A DNA stretch of 64,000 nucleotides from a bacterium. GTDB taxonomy: Bacteria; Hinthialibacterota; Hinthialibacteria; H5-UNCL2. A model generated the notes under the pieces. It was not told the DNA's origin, did no database searches, and saw only the letters and a list, made by a program, of their open reading frames with translations. The number at the start of each line of letters is the position of its first letter. Position 1 is the first letter of the stretch. The stretch is from positions 372,001 through 436,000 of the forward strand of contig JABTUV010000001.1 of assembly GCA_015075175.1 (NCBI GenBank), in the 5' to 3' direction. Positions 1 through 8,293 of the stretch are shown here, piece after piece. The position numbers were made by a program, and so were the translations under genes.

Positions 1-1
1 G

Positions 2-322
2 CAACAGTTGGGGACGGCGCCGTTTGATCGTTACGCGGGCCTCCTGGCGCTGAAGATGGCGGCGGGCCTGGCCAGTCTTTTCGGGATCGCGCTGTGGAAC
101 AGCCGCGGCGCGGGCAAGCTGAGGCTGTTTCGCGCGCTTCTCTTCGGCGACATCGCCGCGGGCTTGGCGCTGCTCGCTTTCGCCCGCATGTACGACGAGG
201 TCGGCCCCATCGGCTATTTCAAGATGCTGACTTACGTGTCGGTGGGATTGATTCTGGTATGGGCGGGAGCAGGGCTGTGGAGCGGCGCCAAGCGGCGGCC
301 CAGCTCCGCCGGCGGGAGCTGA
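2..322 (+). CDS. Small membrane protein, N-terminus outside the window
   Basis: The frame is open to the left edge of the window, so the true start is not visible; a TTG at 8 is possible but nothing marks it as the start. The roughly 105 visible residues hold about three hydrophobic segments and end in a basic tail (AKRR), which suggests a small inner-membrane protein. The stop lies 3 nt before the next start, so it is probably co-transcribed with the DUF2325-like gene and mtnA. I do not recognise the family and infer no function. Confidence 0.55.
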   Translation, partial: QQLGTAPFDRYAGLLALKMAAGLASLFGIALWNSRGAGKLRLFRALLFGDIAAGLALLAFARMYDEVGPIGYFKMLTYVSVGLILVWAGAGLWSGAKRRPSSAGGS

Positions 323-325
323 TCC

Positions 326-1522
326 ATGGTCGGTCGCCCTTACATTGCGACTCACGTGGACCCCCTGGAGGTGGCTCCGCTCCTGGCGCGCGTGTTGCCG
401 AAGGCCGGTCTCTCGGTGGCCGAAACCGCCGTGCGCGACCATCCGGAGCTCTTGCGCGGCGCCGGGCCGCATCCCGCCGCCGAGGTCCTGGTCGCCCAGG
501 CGCTGGGCGGTTCCGATCCCACGGCCGGCGCCGTGCTCTTCGCGCTCCAACATGAACTGCGCCCCGTCATGGAGGAACTGGCCGCCGCCACTCCCGAAGA
601 GCTGGCGGAGGAGCTGTCGGTGTGCGAGCTCATGGAGCGCCGCCAGCCCGCGCACATCGTGCTGGCCCTGCTCCTGGACGGACGCCCGCAGGTGAACTCG
701 CTGGGGACGGCCCTCCTGGACGAATATTCCCGGTTGCGCGAGACGGTCGAGGAGAAGGTCTCAACCTCCGACGACTGGCTGGAGCTGGCGCCGCTGGGAG
801 AGACCGTGCTTGCGTCCGCCACCGACGATCGGGCGCCGTCCCAGCCGCCGGGGGGCGAGGGCGATGTCATGGCGCTCCTCTCACGCGAACTGGAGGCGAT
901 GAAGGAAGAGAACCGCGCCCTGCTGACGCGCATTGCGCAGTTGGAGGAGAAGATCGCCGGTCTCCTGGCCGTTGCTCCCGCTTCCGGCCCGCCCGTGGAG
1001 GAAGCGGTGGGCGAAGAGCCGGTCGAGGCGCCGACGGCGCCGGAGCCGGTCGTGAGGGAGAATTCCGAGGACGCACTGGAGGACGCGCTGACCCGAGTGG
1101 TGCAGGCCCTGGAGACTCCGTCGCCTCCGCCGGCCATGGAGGCGCCGGCGCAGACGGCGGAGCTTCCGCCCCTTCCGGCAGCCGAACCGGAACGCGCGGA
1201 GAGACTGCTTTCGGGAGAGCATATCCTGCTTCTGGGCGGCGATCCCTTGCGCAAGCGGGAATACGAGGCGATGCTGCGGGGGATCGGCGCCCGCCCCATG
1301 GTCGTACCCGAGGTCGATGCCTGGGACGACTTGCAGATTCGCACTCTGGTCTCCGAGGCCGATTACGTGGTGGCGCTGGGCAACACCATCCTGGACGTGA
1401 ACGTGGCGCGCATCCTGAGGGCCGCCGACGAACGCGGCGTGCGATGCTTCCGCTATCATTCCACCGCCGTCGCCGGCGCGCGCCACTTCCTCCTCTCGCT
1501 GGCCGCGGAAGGGTTGATCTGA
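326..1522 (+). CDS. DUF2325-like protein with internal coiled coil
   Basis: The protein has 398 residues. The first 170 look helical and match nothing I can name. Residues about 185-220 are a heptad-like coiled coil, followed by a Pro/Glu/Ala-rich acidic linker to about residue 290. The last 100 residues resemble the small Rossmann-like DUF2325 domain: ILLLGGDPLRKREYE, then DYVVALGNTILDVN, then VRCFRYHSTAVAGA. Function in that family is unknown. The ATG at 326 has an upstream GGCGGGAG and starts 3 nt after the previous stop. The stop overlaps the next start by one base (TGATG), so translation of mtnA is probably coupled. There is no signal peptide, so it is likely cytoplasmic. Confidence 0.7.
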   Translation: MVGRPYIATHVDPLEVAPLLARVLPKAGLSVAETAVRDHPELLRGAGPHPAAEVLVAQALGGSDPTAGAVLFALQHELRPVMEELAAATPEELAEELSVCELMERRQPAHIVLALLLDGRPQVNSLGTALLDEYSRLRETVEEKVSTSDDWLELAPLGETVLASATDDRAPSQPPGGEGDVMALLSRELEAMKEENRALLTRIAQLEEKIAGLLAVAPASGPPVEEAVGEEPVEAPTAPEPVVRENSEDALEDALTRVVQALETPSPPPAMEAPAQTAELPPLPAAEPERAERLLSGEHILLLGGDPLRKREYEAMLRGIGARPMVVPEVDAWDDLQIRTLVSEADYVVALGNTILDVNVARILRAADERGVRCFRYHSTAVAGARHFLLSLAAEGLI

Positions 1523-2552
1523 TGCCCGACGGATTTCGCACCCTGTGGTGGAACAGCGATCGACTCCATCTCCTGGACCAGACGCGCCTGCCGGAGAAGA
1601 AGTCGTCTTGGAATGCCGCACCAAGGAGGTGTGGGATGCAATCAAGCGGCTGGCGGTACGAGGAGCTCCCGCGATCGGCGTGGCGGCGGCGTATGGGGTC
1701 GTCTTGGGCGTCATGCAGGAGGAAGGCCGGCGCCGGCCCGACGCCGCGCTGGTGAAGGAGGTCTGCGACTATCTGGCGACTTCGCGTCCGACCGCCGTCA
1801 ATCTCTTCTGGGCCTTGAACCGCATGAGGGCCGTATCCGCGCCGCGGGGCGACTGGAAGGCGGCGCTCCTGGCCGAGGCGCGGAGCATCGAGGCGGAGGA
1901 TCAGGAAGTCTGTCGTCGCATCGGCCAGCACGGCGCCAAGTTGCTTTCCAGCGGCGACGTGGTTCTCACCCACTGCAACGCCGGCGCCCTGGCGACCGCG
2001 GGTATGGGAACCGCGCTGGCGGTGGTGTATGCGGCGGTCGCCGAGGGCAAACAGATCACCGTCTACGCCGACGAGACGCGCCCGCTGCTGCAAGGCTCGC
2101 GCCTGACCGCCTGGGAACTGTCGCGCTCCGGCGTGCCGGTCACCGTCATCTGCGACAACGTGGCCGCCAGTGTGATGCGCGACAAGGGCGTGTCGCTGGT
2201 CATCACCGGCGCGGATCGCATCGCCGCCAACGGCGACGCCGCCAACAAGATCGGCACTTACGGGTTGGCGATCCTGGCCCGCGAGCACGGCATTCCCTTT
2301 TACGTGGCAGCACCCACCTCCACGCTGGACCTTTCGCTGGCGCACGGCGGGCTGATTCCCATCGAGGAGCGGGAGGCGCTTGAGGTTTCGCACGGCTTGG
2401 GCCGCCGTACTGCTCCACCGGGAGTGGCGATCTACAATCCTGCCTTTGACGTGACGCCCGCGCGTTATATCACCGGGATCATAACCGAGCATGGAATTGC
2501 GGCTCCGCCGTATGAGGTCTCGCTGCGGCGGCTGGCCCAAACTATGTGTTAA
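1522..2552 (+). CDS. mtnA: S-methyl-5-thioribose-1-phosphate isomerase, frameshifted near 1597
   Basis: MtnA isomerises 5-methylthioribose-1-phosphate to the ribulose-1-phosphate form in the methionine salvage pathway (cytoplasm). The 5' part (1522-1596) reads MPDGFRTLWWNSDRLHLLDQ and then TRLPE, which is the usual MtnA N-terminus. From about 1599 the family continues in another frame with EEVVLECRTKEVWDAIKRL and RGAPAIGVAAAYG. Other hallmarks are LTHCNAGALAT (catalytic Cys), DETRPLLQGSRLTAWEL and ITGADRIAANGDAANKIGTYG (catalytic Asp). The slip is within CCGGAGAAGAAG; it needs one base added or two removed. Total length would be about 343 residues, normal for the family. Whether the break is a sequencing error or a mutation cannot be told here. 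The start overlaps the previous stop. Confidence 0.9.
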
Positions 2553-2664
2553 TCGCAATCTTAATCTTGATCGTGCTCTCAATCGGACTCGTCATTTTGG
2601 TGACACCGCCGCTGACGAGCGGGACGCAGGCAGGAAGGCCTGGGCCACCCACAACGGGCGGTAG
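2553..2664. repeat. Short degenerate AATC/ATCG-rich intergenic stretch
   Basis: After the mtnA stop the DNA reads as loosely repeated hexamer-like units (AATCGC, AATCTT, AATCTTGATCGTG, AATCGG) to about 2600. It resembles the longer low-complexity stretch at 8113-8262. I see no gene or clear promoter; the rest of the gap leads into the next start. Confidence 0.4.
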
Positions 2665-4299
2665 GTGGAGATCGACGTGAGTGATGGTTTTCAGAAGCCG
2701 TTGGTGCGCTGGGAGGCGTGGTTGGCGGGCGCGATCGCCGCACTTGTGACGCTGCCGCGCGTGATGACCAGCGTGCCCTGGGGCGACAGCGCCGAGTTCA
2801 TCTCAGCCGCCCACGTGCTGGGAATCCCCCATCCCAGCGGCTATCCGCTGTACACCATGATTGCGCACCTTTTCACTTACCTTCCGTTCGGCAGCGTGGC
2901 GTTTCGGGTCAATCTTGTGTCGGCGGTATCCTGGATCGCGGCCTGCGGGTTGGCGACGCATTTGGTTCGCCGTCCGCTGGAGGTCATGGGGCTTCGCGTC
3001 GCCTGGACTCCCCTTGCCGCGGGAACCCTTCTTGCTCTCTCGCCGACGCTGTCCTCGCAGGCGTGGATCGCGGAGGTTTATACGCTGTACGCGCTGCTTC
3101 TGCTGCTCTTGGCCTGGGCGGCGCTGCGATGGGTGGAGCAGCCGACGGCGGCGCGCGCATTCGTGTTGGGATTGCTCACCACGCTGGCCGTCGGCCATCA
3201 TGCGATGGCCGCGCTGGCGGTTCCGTCGCTCTTTTGGCTGGTCGCGGCGGGCCGGCGCAGGCTCGACTTCACGCTCTCCGTGCTGGCGGCGCTTGTGCTG
3301 GGGCTGCTCGTCGGCCTGCTCCCGATTGTCTATCTCTATGTGCGGGGGCGCGCCGAGCCTCTTGTTTCATGGGGAGACCTCTCCAGTTGGCGGGGAGTTT
3401 GGGAACACCTCACGCTGGCGGACTTCCGCCGTCGCAGCGCCGCGCTCACCGCGGCCGGTTTGCCCGCCTCCGCGTTGACGAATCCTGTCTCACTGTTGCT
3501 CAGGCAACTTTGGCTCGATGTGGGATGGCTGCTTTTGCCGTCGCTGGTCGGCGTCATAGTCCTCAAGCGACGCAGGCACGCGCTTGGTTCCGCGCTTCTC
3601 GCGCTCTTCCTGGCGGGATATTTTTTTCATCGCCAGAGCGCCGCGGACTATCCCGTGTTCCTGTCGCCCATGGTCCTGGTCGCGCTGGCGTTGGCCGGGC
3701 TGGGCCTGGCCTTTCTGGAGCAGAAATTGCGGGCGCGCGGGCGATACGGGCCGGCCCTTTGCTTGATGCTGTTCTGCGTCGCCTACGCCGCCGGCAAGTA
3801 CGCTCTTTATACTCCCATGTATCCGCAGGACGACTCGGCGGAAGTCTACGGTCGCAGATTGATCGAGGCGGTTCCCGAGGGCGCAGTGCTCCTGACGGGA
3901 TTGCGTTATAATACCGCCGACAACGAGTACGGGATGCTGCGCTATCAACAGGTAGTACATGGGCGCGGAGAGGGCGTCACGATCCTGCCCACGAATTTCC
4001 TGGTCGAGCCGTGGTTCGTGGCGCGCCTGCGCCGACAAGGGATCGAGTACGGCGGAAGGCCCGAGTTGCAGGTGGTGTACTCAGACTCAATCTATGAGAG
4101 GCAACTGGTGCTCTATCTGATTGATCCCTTGCTGGATAGGAGGCGCGTTTTCTCGACCGTGGGACCCATTTCGGATCTGCCGGTGCGCGCCGTGATTGCA
4201 CCGGAGCCGCTGCCGGAAGAGTGGCGCGGGCATCTTTTGGCGCCCGCGATCCCCCAGGTGAAATTGTATGAGATTCTGCCGCTGGGGAGGAGGCCGTGA
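2665..4299 (+). CDS. DUF2723-family membrane protein (probable glycosyltransferase)
   Basis: This is a 544-residue polytopic inner-membrane protein with about ten hydrophobic segments. The N-terminal region carries the DUF2723 signature: VPWGDSAEFISAAHVLGI followed by HPSGYPLYTMIAHLF, where an acidic WGD/E motif faces the periplasm as in lipid-linked-sugar-dependent transferases. The C-terminal 130 residues are soluble and lie outside the core domain. A GTG at 2665 is taken as the start; a GTG at 2677 is an alternative. The stop overlaps the next GTG start (GTGA). Its neighbours are a polysaccharide ligase/polymerase-like protein and, further on, Wzz-like and GT39-like proteins, which supports a role in envelope glycan or glycoprotein synthesis. 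The acceptor cannot be inferred. Confidence 0.8.
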   Translation: MEIDVSDGFQKPLVRWEAWLAGAIAALVTLPRVMTSVPWGDSAEFISAAHVLGIPHPSGYPLYTMIAHLFTYLPFGSVAFRVNLVSAVSWIAACGLATHLVRRPLEVMGLRVAWTPLAAGTLLALSPTLSSQAWIAEVYTLYALLLLLLAWAALRWVEQPTAARAFVLGLLTTLAVGHHAMAALAVPSLFWLVAAGRRRLDFTLSVLAALVLGLLVGLLPIVYLYVRGRAEPLVSWGDLSSWRGVWEHLTLADFRRRSAALTAAGLPASALTNPVSLLLRQLWLDVGWLLLPSLVGVIVLKRRRHALGSALLALFLAGYFFHRQSAADYPVFLSPMVLVALALAGLGLAFLEQKLRARGRYGPALCLMLFCVAYAAGKYALYTPMYPQDDSAEVYGRRLIEAVPEGAVLLTGLRYNTADNEYGMLRYQQVVHGRGEGVTILPTNFLVEPWFVARLRRQGIEYGGRPELQVVYSDSIYERQLVLYLIDPLLDRRRVFSTVGPISDLPVRAVIAPEPLPEEWRGHLLAPAIPQVKLYEILPLGRRP

Positions 4300-6401
4300 C
4301 GGCAGACGAGGAGATGATTTCTCCCTACGGTCGAAATGACAGGACCGGTCGAAATGACAGGACCGGTCGAAATGACAGCGGCGGTGGGCGTGACGCAGAA
4401 TCCCCCCTAGCCCCCCTTGTTAAGGGGGGAGGAGAATCCCCTGCGATCCCCCATATAAAGGGGGGAGCGGACGGAGGGATCGCGGCGTTGGATGCGTTGT
4501 TGGTAAAGTCAGTGTTGATCGTGCCCATCATAGTTTGGCCCGGGTGCAGGGATGGTTACGTGGCGCCGAAGGAGTCGCTGTTTGCGTGTGTCGCTTGGAT
4601 TCTGTTGCTGACGTGGTTGTGGCGGCACATGGCGGACGGCGACCTTGGAGCGGGTTGGCGTCGTTTGCGGAGGCGGCCCGTCGCCTTGCCGCTTGCGGCG
4701 TATGTCCTTACTTCAGTGGCGTCGCTGGGCTTGGGTTCCGTCGAGTACGTCCCGTTGCGCGCGTGTGTGTTGGGCGCGGCATCGCTGGTCTTTCTGTTTA
4801 TTCTGCTGGAGCGGCTGGAGGACAACGAGGCGTTGGCCGGCTGGATCGCCGGCGCTTATCTTCTGGCCATGACGATCGCGGCCGGGATCGTCCTGTGGCA
4901 GGACCGGCATCCGGATGCGGCGGCGCTTGAAGGGATGCGGGCATCACTGACGGGAGCGCGACCGGACTGGCGCTTCGGGCTTGTGGGAACGGCAGGAAAC
5001 CCCAACTTCGCGGCGAGCGGCTTCATCATCGCCCTGCCGCTGGCGCTGATGGGCGGGGTGCTGGCGGTGCGTCGACGCTGGGTCTTTGTTATCGTTAGTC
5101 TCGTAGTTGCGGCGGCGCTTCTGGCGACCTTTTCGACCGCCGGCATGGCGGGCGCGGCGCTGGCCGTGGTTGCACTGGGCTTCTGGCTCCGACGCGCGCG
5201 CGTCCCGTATACGCGCGTTCTGCCCGCCGCGCTCGGGCTGCTTGCGGTCGTCGCCTTTTACCTGGCCCCCAATCCCGCCAACGCGCGCGGCGAGTCGTAC
5301 CTCTCCGCCGCGATGAGAAGCCCGCTCTGGAAACACGGCTATCAGCCGCGACTCTTCATCTGGCGCACCAGTGCGTTTATGATCGTGGAGCATCCGATAT
5401 GCGGCGTGGGATACGGCGGATATTTTCCCGAACATCAGAAGTACCAGGGGTTGCACTACCGCTTGCGAGGGACGCCGCATGAGCTGCCGCGCGTGGGGCT
5501 GGTGGATTACGCCCACTCCGTACCGATACAGCGAGCCGCCGAGACGGGACTGTTGGGCCTGGTCGCGCTGACTTGGGTGGTGTTGGTCGTGGGGCGGCGA
5601 TGGGCGGCGACGTGGCGCGCAGATGAGATCAAGCGCGTTTCAGGAGGACGGGCAGGTACGCGCCGTCCTCTCGATACGCGGCCCGAAGTTACAACTCGGT
5701 GCAATGCAGGCAACGCCTCGGGCCGCTATTCGAGGACTCGGTTTTTCTCTTTTCGCGATTACTTTCTCGAAGGCGGCAGCAGCTGGTTGCGTGCAGGCGC
5801 AGGGTGCGGACTGTTGGCGGCGGGCGTGCAGGCGTTGCCCGACTCGCCATTTTATACGTTGGTGGGCCGGATGGGGATGCTCGTATGCGCGGCGCTCGTG
5901 CTGTATGAACCGGAGCGCGCGCCTCGTCGGTTCGCGCCGCAGGCGTGGTCTTTCGGGCTGCGCGCGGCGCTGCTGCTCGTGTGGATCGCCGCCGGCATTG
6001 TTGGAACCTATCGACTCGCGTATCCGATTCTGGCGGAACGGGCGGCGGCACGGTTGGATTACGCCGCGGCGGTTCGGTACGCCCGGCAAGAGCCGTTTTT
6101 CCGTTACGGGTATGCAGGCGTTCTGGCCGCGCGCGGGCAATGGGCGCGCGCGCGCGGGGAACTGCAGTATGCCTACCGGCTGCTCCCCGACGCGGAGTTC
6201 GCCGCCGCCTGGGAGCGCGCCAGCCTGGCGATGGGCGACACGGGCGGCGCCATCGCCGCGCGCCGCGCCATGCTGGCCGTCAATCCGTGCTACGGCCCGT
6301 GGTATCTTCCTCTGGCCGAGCTCTTGGAGGCGAGTGGAGACCTCTCCGGCGCAGGGGAGGCCCGCCGACTGGCGCACCGCTTCACCCTGCCGTCGCCTTG
6401 A
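4296..6401 (+). CDS. O-antigen ligase/polymerase-like membrane protein with in-frame repeat insertions
   Basis: The protein has 701 residues with about ten or more membrane segments and a C-terminal TPR-like helical tail (about 590-695). A central Wzy_C/WaaL-type region contains GLVGTAGNPNFAASGFI and a periplasmic loop with RLFIWRTSAFMIVEHPICG and GVGYGGYFPEHQKYQGLH, typical of O-antigen ligase/polymerase proteins. The GTG start overlaps the previous stop and has GGAGGAGG just upstream. Two stretches look foreign: residues about 7-60 encode the 18-bp tandem repeat and a hairpin repeat (4329-4436), and about residues 445-495 encode another dispersed repeat (5630-5775). Both keep the frame open. 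A shorter protein starting after residue 60 is possible. The role is attachment or polymerisation of a surface glycan. Confidence 0.75.
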   Translation: MTADEEMISPYGRNDRTGRNDRTGRNDSGGGRDAESPLAPLVKGGGESPAIPHIKGGADGGIAALDALLVKSVLIVPIIVWPGCRDGYVAPKESLFACVAWILLLTWLWRHMADGDLGAGWRRLRRRPVALPLAAYVLTSVASLGLGSVEYVPLRACVLGAASLVFLFILLERLEDNEALAGWIAGAYLLAMTIAAGIVLWQDRHPDAAALEGMRASLTGARPDWRFGLVGTAGNPNFAASGFIIALPLALMGGVLAVRRRWVFVIVSLVVAAALLATFSTAGMAGAALAVVALGFWLRRARVPYTRVLPAALGLLAVVAFYLAPNPANARGESYLSAAMRSPLWKHGYQPRLFIWRTSAFMIVEHPICGVGYGGYFPEHQKYQGLHYRLRGTPHELPRVGLVDYAHSVPIQRAAETGLLGLVALTWVVLVVGRRWAATWRADEIKRVSGGRAGTRRPLDTRPEVTTRCNAGNASGRYSRTRFFSFRDYFLEGGSSWLRAGAGCGLLAAGVQALPDSPFYTLVGRMGMLVCAALVLYEPERAPRRFAPQAWSFGLRAALLLVWIAAGIVGTYRLAYPILAERAAARLDYAAAVRYARQEPFFRYGYAGVLAARGQWARARGELQYAYRLLPDAEFAAAWERASLAMGDTGGAIAARRAMLAVNPCYGPWYLPLAELLEASGDLSGAGEARRLAHRFTLPSP
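4329..4382 (+). repeat. 18-bp tandem repeat, three units, inside coding sequence
   Basis: Units start at 4329, 4347 and 4365 and read GGTCGAAATGACAGGACC; the third diverges at its last bases. They encode RNDRTG-like hexapeptides in the ligase-like gene. The preceding bases plus the first unit (ATTTCTCCCTACGGTCGAAATGAC) match one arm of the inverted repeat at 15088-15171, so this is the same dispersed family. Confidence 0.85.
4404..4470. repeat. CCCCCTAG...TTAAGGGGGG hairpin repeat pair inside coding sequence
   Basis: CCCCCCTAGCCCCCCTTG is followed by TTAAGGGGGGA, and a second shorter CCCCCATATAAAGGGGGG hairpin follows. The same family recurs at 10181-10201 and 10293-10317 between genes. Here it is translated (LAPLVKGG, then IPHIKGG) near the N-terminus of the ligase-like protein. 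Confidence 0.75.
5630..5775. repeat. Dispersed CTCTCGATACG/CGAGGACTCGG repeat, in frame in coding sequence
   Basis: CCTCTCGATACGCGGCCCGA with a following AGTTAC, and about 60 bp later GCTATTCGAGGACTCGGTTT, match CCTCTCGATACGGCCCCGA with TGTTAC (about 23045) and CCTACTCGAGGACACGGCTT (about 23104) in the intergenic block at 22986-23351. The inserted segment leaves the ligase-like frame open and is rich in Arg, Thr and Ser, unlike the membrane sequence on both sides. Confidence 0.65.
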
Positions 6402-6464
6402 CGCGCCGCCCGCGACAGGCTAAGCTTCCGATCCATCGAGAATAAGAAATCCGGGGAGCGTTTC

Positions 6465-7355
6465 ATGCGTCGTCCGTTGATTCACCTCGTTTCAATGCTT
6501 GCGTTGAGCTGTCTCTCCGCAACGCCGCAGTCGTTCGGCGAGGACGGCGTGCTGCTCAAGAACCGCTTCTCGCCCGGAGAACGCGCGGAGATGACGCTGG
6601 TGTCGGAGGTGACCGGCACACTTTCCGGCCAGCCGATTCACTATGACTTCAATCTCGTGCTCGAGCTATCCACGGAGCGCCTCTTGCCGGACGGAGGTGC
6701 GGAGGTCGCGGTTGAACTGAAGTCGCTGTCGATGAAGGGCGAGGCCCAGGGACAGCCCATCGACCAAAACTGGGACGTGGGCCGACTGGAGTCGTTGGGG
6801 ATGAAGCGTTCCCCCTTGCGCGCGACCGTCTCGGCATCCGGTCGGGTGCTTTCCGTTACCGGCGACGAGCAGATTTCGCAGAAGATTCTGGAGTGGGTGG
6901 ATTTTAGCAAGTACCTGGTCGAAGGCTAGCTCTTGTTCGCGGCGCTGCCCGAGCGTCCCGTCAAGGTGGGCGAGACCTGGCGCATGGCGGGGGAGGTCGG
7001 CATTCCCTTCGCGCGCGGCAAGCTGCCGGCGGAGATCGAGCGGACGCTGGTGGAAGTGAAAGAAATCGGCGGGGCACGGCGGGCGCTGCTGACTTCCATT
7101 TCGCGCGCGGAGAGCAATGCGCCGCCCGCTCCCGATCCCAACACTACGGCGGGCGTGCAACTGCGGCGCTGCAAGCAGGAGACGAATACCCAGCTGGTAT
7201 TCGACGTGGACGCGGGGCGCGTCCTGGAGACGCGCCAGCGCGGAAGCTTCACGGCTACCCTCGTGCCCATCCAGCCGGAGGGCCTCAAACTCGCCCCCTC
7301 CGAGACCCACGCCGACATGCAGGTGAGAATAGAAACCAGAACGAACTATGAATAG
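6465..7355 (+). CDS. Secreted protein of unknown function, interrupted by in-frame TAG
   Basis: Two pieces in the same frame (6465-6929 and 6930-7355) are separated only by a TAG at 6927-6929, with no frame change. The joined protein would be about 296 residues. The first 25 residues form a signal peptide (SMLALSCLSATPQSFG). The rest is predicted beta-rich: FSPGERAEMTLVSEVTG, then VKVGETWRMAGEVGIPF, then TNTQLVFDVDAGRVLETRQ. The pattern of a surfactant/DUF6263-like protein that measures one quantity in two domains is possible but unproven. A CAG-to-TAG change (Gln) would explain the stop. It follows the ligase-like gene on the same strand; an exported role is inferred from the leader only. 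Confidence 0.6.
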
Positions 7356-7392
7356 GGCGCGCCCTGCATCATACTTATGTCGTTCCGAGTAG

Positions 7393-7460
7393 AGCTCGTA
7401 GGGTGGGTTTTACCCACCGCGCGGCGCTGAAAATGGTGGGTAAAACCCACCCTACGAGCT
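7393..7460. repeat. Perfect 26-bp inverted repeat, possible bidirectional terminator
   Basis: Arms 7393-7418 and 7435-7460 are perfectly complementary around a 16-nt loop. The core of each arm is GTAGGGTGGGTTTTACCCACC and its complement. It sits between the convergent ends of the secreted-protein gene and the carbonic anhydrase gene, where a bidirectional terminator would be expected, although there is no long T tract. A related half (GGTGGGTGGAAACCACC) lies at 8277-8293. Confidence 0.85.
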
Positions 7461-7468
7461 GTACTCCG

Positions 7469-8107
7469 TCACTTGTCGGGCTCCACGCGGTAAATATCCG
7501 GCAGAGCTGCCGGGGCCGCGACCGACACCCCCAGGTCGCGGATGATCCCGTCGGAGAGACGATAAATCCATCCGTGCACGACCAGTTCCCGTCCCGCCTT
7601 CCAGGCGTTCTGCACGACCGTGGTATGGCAGACGTTGGCGACCTGCTGCTTGACGGACAATTCGCACAGCCGGTCGGCCCGCTCGGAGAGATCGGGCAGA
7701 AAGTCCAGGACGTTGCGATGGCGGAAATAGACGTCCTTGATGTGGCGCAGCCAGTTGTCGATCAGCCCGTGCTCGCGCCCGTCGATGGCCGCCAGCACGC
7801 CCCCGCAGCCGTAATGCCCGCAAACGATGATGTGCTCCACGCCCAGCACCTCGACGGCGTACTGGATGACGGACAGGCAGTTGAGGTCCGTGTGTACGAC
7901 CACGTTGGCCACGTTGCGATGCACGAACAGCTCGCCCGGCGGCAGGTCCACGATCACGTTGGCGGGAACCCGGCTGTCCGAGCAGCCGATCCAGAGGTAA
8001 TGCGGCTTCTGCTGGCGCACGAGGCGATGAAAGTGTTCGGGGTCCTTTTGAACGAGGCCCTCCGCCCAGCGGCGGTTCTTCTCCAGCAGATGATGCAGCT
8101 TGCGCAT
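7469..8107 (-). CDS. can: Beta-class carbonic anhydrase
   Basis: The enzyme interconverts CO2 and bicarbonate with a zinc ion in the cytoplasm. The 212-residue length is normal. Zinc ligands are in place: C42 in GCSDSRVPAN (with the D44/R46 dyad) and H98/C101 in VCGHYGCGGV. FVHRNVANVV and the family NWLRHIKDV region are also present. The gene follows the methyltransferase gene on the same strand but is 186 nt away, across a low-complexity stretch, so it may have its own promoter. Its 3' end abuts a perfect inverted repeat. Nothing else in the neighbourhood ties it to a particular CO2-using pathway. Confidence 0.93.
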   Translation of the reverse strand: MRKLHHLLEKNRRWAEGLVQKDPEHFHRLVRQQKPHYLWIGCSDSRVPANVIVDLPPGELFVHRNVANVVVHTDLNCLSVIQYAVEVLGVEHIIVCGHYGCGGVLAAIDGREHGLIDNWLRHIKDVYFRHRNVLDFLPDLSERADRLCELSVKQQVANVCHTTVVQNAWKAGRELVVHGWIYRLSDGIIRDLGVSVAAPAALPDIYRVEPDK

Positions 8108-8112
8108 GGCGC

Positions 8113-8262
8113 AGATGGTCCTAAACGTAATCGTGCTCGTAATTCTAATCGTGATCTTGCTCGTACTCGTAAACGAGCACGGGCACGAGCAAGATTACGA
8201 ATCGTCGTCGATTACGATCACGATGACGATTGCGATTGCGAAATCGTGATCGCAACACGCGC
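8113..8262. repeat. Degenerate TCGTNN/ATTACG low-complexity tract
   Basis: The gap upstream of the carbonic anhydrase is built of loosely repeated 6-nt units (AATCGTGCTCGTAATTC, TCGTACTCGTAAACG, CGATTACGATCACG). It has both orientations and therefore hairpin potential. No RNA gene or ORF is convincing in it. The stretch at 2553-2600 is similar. Confidence 0.7.
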
Positions 8263-8293
8263 GGGCCGCGGCAGTCGGTGGGTGGAAACCACC

